Shown: piece by piece, positions 35,026 to 37,998 of the stretch
Layout: each line of letters starts with the position of its first letter
Position numbering within the stretch: position 1 is the first letter of the stretch
Assembly (NCBI GenBank): GCA_026709265.1
Contig: JAPOTI010000071.1
Coordinates: 1-37,998, forward strand
Reading direction: 5' to 3'
From: Paracoccaceae bacterium
Lineage (GTDB): Bacteria; Pseudomonadota; Alphaproteobacteria; Rhodobacterales; Rhodobacteraceae
DNA: 37,998 nucleotides
Made by a program: the position numbers and the translations under genes
Notes under the pieces: model-generated
What the model was told of the DNA's origin: nothing
What the model saw: the letters and a program-made list of their open reading frames with translations, nothing else
The model's database searches: none

Positions 35026-37389
35026 ATGATAAGGCCTCGCCGGACATCTCTTATAACTGCAATGATGGCTCATGTCATGACTCATTTTCTTGACCTTGTT
35101 GTTAATCGGCCCTGGCGTGTGGCCGCAGTCTCACTCTTGCTCGCTGTGGTCGTTGCTGCCGGGCTTCAAAGCCTCATTGTTGTCGATGTTGGCATACGCA
35201 ATCACTTCAGCGAGGATGACCCACATCTCGTCAATCTGGAGCGTTTCGAAGACACATACGCAGTCTCTGATACGGTGCTCGTGGTCGTTGATCCTCCAGG
35301 TGAGTCCATCTTCTCGCGTCATGCTCTGGTTATAATTGAGCAGTTAACCGATGCATTGTGGAATACGCCTTTCGCAACACGCGTTGACTCGCTGACAAAT
35401 TACTCGCATTCCGAAGGAATTGGTGATGATCTTTTGGTTGATCCCCTTGTCGAGGATGCCGCTTCGCTTGATGATTTTGCCCTTGCGCGCGTTCAGGAAA
35501 TCGCCCTTAATTCCATGGAAACACGCGGTCGCTTCGTTTCTCGTGATGGCAGTCTCAGTGGCCTCGTTGTCAGTCTGGTCGTTCCAGAAGAGAATCGCCA
35601 GGAAAACAAATTCCGAACGGTCAAAACGCTACGGGAAATTATTGAAACGCAATCTGAATTGAACCCGGATACGGAATACCACATCTATGGTGAGCTGTTG
35701 ATTGATCAGGAAATACGCAAGGCCTTGAATCACGATTCTTCTGTTCTGGGCCCAGCTGTGCTCTTGGCAATGATTGTGGTCGCTATTGTCGTCCTGCGTT
35801 CAGCTTGGGGTGTCCTCGGCATTATCGTGTTATTAGCAACAGTGATGACCTCAGGAATGGGATTTGCCGGATGGGTCGGCCTGAAATTCTATGGTGAGAG
35901 CGGAGGCGCAATCTTCGTTTTGATGGCAATTGCGGTCGCGCATTCTGTACATCTGATCCAGGGAATGATGAATGGAATGCGAGAGGGCAAGGACCGCAGA
36001 GTCGCAACACGTCATGCGCTGCAAGTCAATCTACGTCCAATATTTCTGACATCAGTTACCACCGCCATTGGATTTCTCAGCCTGAATTTTTCGGACATGC
36101 CGCCCTTCCAAGTTATGGGAAATATTGTCGCCTTCGGATCCATGTGCGCCTTCATTTACAGTGTGACGCTATTGCCAGCAATGCTGTGCGTTATGCCAAT
36201 GCGGGTCAAAGCCAGATCGACAAAACAGGTTGAACTCTTCACAAAACTCGCGGGTTTTGTTGTTGCAAAGAGCCGCATTCTCATCGGGGCATTTGTGGTT
36301 ATAACAATGTTCAGCGCAATTGGAATTGCACGAATCGAGTTGAATGACAATAATCTGAAGCTTCTGAATGAGGCAAATGAGTTGCGTCAATCCGCTGATT
36401 TCATCAGCGAGAGATTTTCTGGCCTTGACGTCTTTGAGTATTCGCTGGATGCCGGACGCGAGGGCGGCGTCACGGATATTGACTACCTGCAGAGCGTAGA
36501 TTCATTTGCCAGTTGGCTCCGCACGCAGCCGGAGGTTTCGCATGTCACTTCCATCGCAGATATCATGAAGCGGCTGAACCGCAATTTACGTACCGATATC
36601 GACGATCCAGACAGTCTTCCCGAAAATTCTGATCTGGCAGCACAGTATCTTTTACTCTATGAATTCTCGCTGCCTGTGGGACTTGACCTGAATCAACGCA
36701 TAAACTTTGAACGGTCATCCTCCCGGTTGACTGCGGTAGTTGATGAATTGTCAGTACGTGAACAAATTGAGCTTGACGAGAGAGCGTCGCAGTGGCTGCA
36801 GGAGAATGCACCCGAAATCCATACCAAGGCTACAGGGGTGACGATTATCGGTGCCTATTCCGTGATTCTAAATATTGAGAGAATGCTCATTGGTACTGTT
36901 GCGGCAATGTCAGTGGTTTCGTTGATTCTGGTATTTGTATTTAAGAGCGTCCGATTGGGGCTGCTCAGCTTGATTCCCAACTTCCTGCCAGCGATCATGG
37001 CAATGGCAATCTGGGGATTTGCTGTTGGAACTGTCAGTGTGGCTGCCTCTATCGTGACCGCCATTGCTTTTGGCATTATTGTCGATGACACGATTCATAT
37101 CATGTCAAAATATCTAAGGTCACGGGCCGAGGGACTACGGCCACGGGATGCAATTGCACCAACTTTTCGTATGGTCGGTGGGCCACTCTTGACCACAACC
37201 TTGATTTTCGCCATTGGTTTTTTGGTCTTTGGGCTCTCCGACCTCGCGACCAATCAAACACTTGGTACTCTGGTCGGAATTACGGTGGTCATTGCACTGT
37301 CCGCTGATTTTCTCTTGTTTCCGCCTCTCCTTGTTGCCTTGGACCGCATCAAGAATTTACCGGTGGATCCGACAAAAAAGGTCATATGA
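35026..37389 (+). CDS. RND superfamily / MMPL-type exporter
   Basis: This inner-membrane protein of up to 787 aa has the RND two-fold plan: TM1 at about 33-52, a large periplasmic loop to about 235, a cluster of five to six helices (240-400), then a second loop and helix cluster from about 410 to 775. Motifs include AHSVHLIQG in the first half and IVDDTIHIMSKYL in the second. The Asp-rich helices that carry protons are present in the family pattern. Relatives such as HpnN move hopanoids and BstA moves sterols; MMPL proteins move lipids. ATG 35026 has only AAAGA before it; ATGs at residues 13-14 are alternatives. No membrane-fusion or OMF partner is adjacent, which fits lipid exporters. Confidence 0.9.
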   Translation: MIRPRRTSLITAMMAHVMTHFLDLVVNRPWRVAAVSLLLAVVVAAGLQSLIVVDVGIRNHFSEDDPHLVNLERFEDTYAVSDTVLVVVDPPGESIFSRHALVIIEQLTDALWNTPFATRVDSLTNYSHSEGIGDDLLVDPLVEDAASLDDFALARVQEIALNSMETRGRFVSRDGSLSGLVVSLVVPEENRQENKFRTVKTLREIIETQSELNPDTEYHIYGELLIDQEIRKALNHDSSVLGPAVLLAMIVVAIVVLRSAWGVLGIIVLLATVMTSGMGFAGWVGLKFYGESGGAIFVLMAIAVAHSVHLIQGMMNGMREGKDRRVATRHALQVNLRPIFLTSVTTAIGFLSLNFSDMPPFQVMGNIVAFGSMCAFIYSVTLLPAMLCVMPMRVKARSTKQVELFTKLAGFVVAKSRILIGAFVVITMFSAIGIARIELNDNNLKLLNEANELRQSADFISERFSGLDVFEYSLDAGREGGVTDIDYLQSVDSFASWLRTQPEVSHVTSIADIMKRLNRNLRTDIDDPDSLPENSDLAAQYLLLYEFSLPVGLDLNQRINFERSSSRLTAVVDELSVREQIELDERASQWLQENAPEIHTKATGVTIIGAYSVILNIERMLIGTVAAMSVVSLILVFVFKSVRLGLLSLIPNFLPAIMAMAIWGFAVGTVSVAASIVTAIAFGIIVDDTIHIMSKYLRSRAEGLRPRDAIAPTFRMVGGPLLTTTLIFAIGFLVFGLSDLATNQTLGTLVGITVVIALSADFLLFPPLLVALDRIKNLPVDPTKKVI

Positions 37390-37661
37390 TCTGATGCATT
37401 CCGTACAGTAGACAGGAGATAGTGTCTGCAAGAATACTTGAAATGATCATCGAATTTTTTTTGGGGCTTATAAAGATGAATTGACATGCCGCATTATGTT
37501 GCGCAGTGTTTCAATAAAAACGCATCATGTTGTATTCTGTCAAATGGTCTTTATAACCCCCCATTTGAATGTGGGGTAGATGGTGTCATGGTGTTGCTTC
37601 CTTTCAAGGTTTCAAGACACCCCGAGCCCTACAGCTCAGGGAGAAGCACCACCACCCTGAT
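37390..37661. other. Region downstream of the RND gene with weak hairpins
   Basis: A short stem AGACA/TGTCT (37412-37429) lies upstream of a T8 run near 37452. The distance is too long for a firm terminator call. A second hairpin at 37556-37577 (ACCCCCCATT facing AATGTGGGGT, one mismatch) has no T-run. I recognise no gene. Confidence 0.4.
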
Positions 37662-37835
37662 TCAGAGTTTCAACATCATCCTGCCCCGACCCCATGTCCA
37701 TTGTTTGATCTCCTTGCGGTACAAGAAAATTGGCACAAAGCCGGATATAATCCAAAGTATGACCAGCACCGGAAAAGGTATTATGATGCCTAGTGGTTGA
37801 TGCAAAACAAAAGATTCCATTTGTTGTCGAATCAT
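37662..37835 (-). CDS. Small single-pass membrane protein (hypothetical)
   Basis: A 57-codon frame begins at ATG 37835, with AGGA seven bases upstream and an in-frame stop just before it. Residues 17-39 form one hydrophobic helix (IIIPFPVLVILWIISGFVPI), followed by a basic tail (LYRKEIKQWTWGRGRMMLKL). This layout, N-out/C-in by charge, is typical of small membrane proteins. I recognise no family. It could instead be a chance frame. Confidence 0.4.
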   Translation of the reverse strand: MIRQQMESFVLHQPLGIIIPFPVLVILWIISGFVPIFLYRKEIKQWTWGRGRMMLKL

Positions 37836-37998
37836 GGCATGATCCTGCTGCCGCGGTCACGCGGCCCGCGCCAACAGGAGACAGGCGAATGGGCAGGAAA
37901 TCGACACGGCCGGCACGGGACGCTCAGGGCCCTGGCTGCGGCAATGGGCGACATGGTCATCTCCCCGGTGCGCAACATCCTCCTCCGTCACGGCCTCA

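Noticed and set aside
37556-37577. Hairpin taken as an IS200/IS605 end or guide-RNA terminus
   Set aside because: No TnpA or TnpB coding sequence accompanies it; the hairpin alone is not enough.
37874-37998. Open frame running off the right edge (contains MGDMVISPVRN)
   Set aside because: It has no clear start, no recognised family and is cut by the window edge.
1-37998. CRISPR array or complete prophage
   Set aside because: No regularly spaced repeats and no phage structural, terminase or lysis genes are visible anywhere in the window.

Overview
The window looks like a chromosomal segment of an alphaproteobacterium of moderate GC content. The evidence is the alphaproteobacterial N-terminus of ribosomal protein S4, a DUF1489 protein, a long chromosomal PcfJ-domain protein, a MocD/MocE-like desaturase-Rieske pair, and the ruvC-ruvA-ruvB-ybgC order. 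No ribosomal RNA gene, CRISPR array or complete prophage is visible. The genus cannot be named from the sequence alone.

Positions 1-27,200 are mostly ordinary chromosome. From left to right: a glutathione S-transferase-like protein; a putative Mn/heavy-metal exporter of the ArsP_2 type with a Fur/Mur-like operator; a MATE exporter; a translationally coupled Kef-type antiporter and pyrD; a secreted Sel1-repeat protein; a Rieske ferredoxin coupled to a desaturase/hydroxylase; tgt with a five-codon leader; lon; two near-identical tRNA-Val genes and tRNA-Asp; a PcfJ-domain protein; DUF1489; rpsD; an MFS transporter; msrA; prmA; a fumarylacetoacetate-hydrolase family enzyme; an exported YHS-domain protein; and ruvCAB-ybgC. 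Two expected neighbours are missing: no hupB follows lon, and no tolQRAB-pal follows ybgC.

Positions 27,200-38,000 are an accessory region with a different texture. Three intact genes stand in it: a secreted LolA-like lipoprotein-sorting protein, a 525-aa flavoprotein that reads end to end like eukaryotic delta(24)-sterol reductase (DHCR24/DWF1), and a 787-aa RND/MMPL exporter. A broken second copy of the exporter lies between them. The gaps hold mobile-element debris: IS481-like helix-turn-helix fragments (two copies), IS110-type transposase pieces in opposite orientations, an IS21-type IstB fragment with its terminal repeats, a 350-bp element bounded by 36-bp inverted repeats, and a perfect 28-bp palindrome.

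The main candidate for something new is this accessory locus. A DHCR24-type reductase near a LolA-like carrier and RND exporters suggests production or trafficking of a polycyclic or isoprenoid lipid (sterol, hopanoid-like or other terpenoid) between membranes. The family assignments rest on recognisable motifs. The joint function is inference, and no cyclase or other sterol-pathway gene lies in the window.
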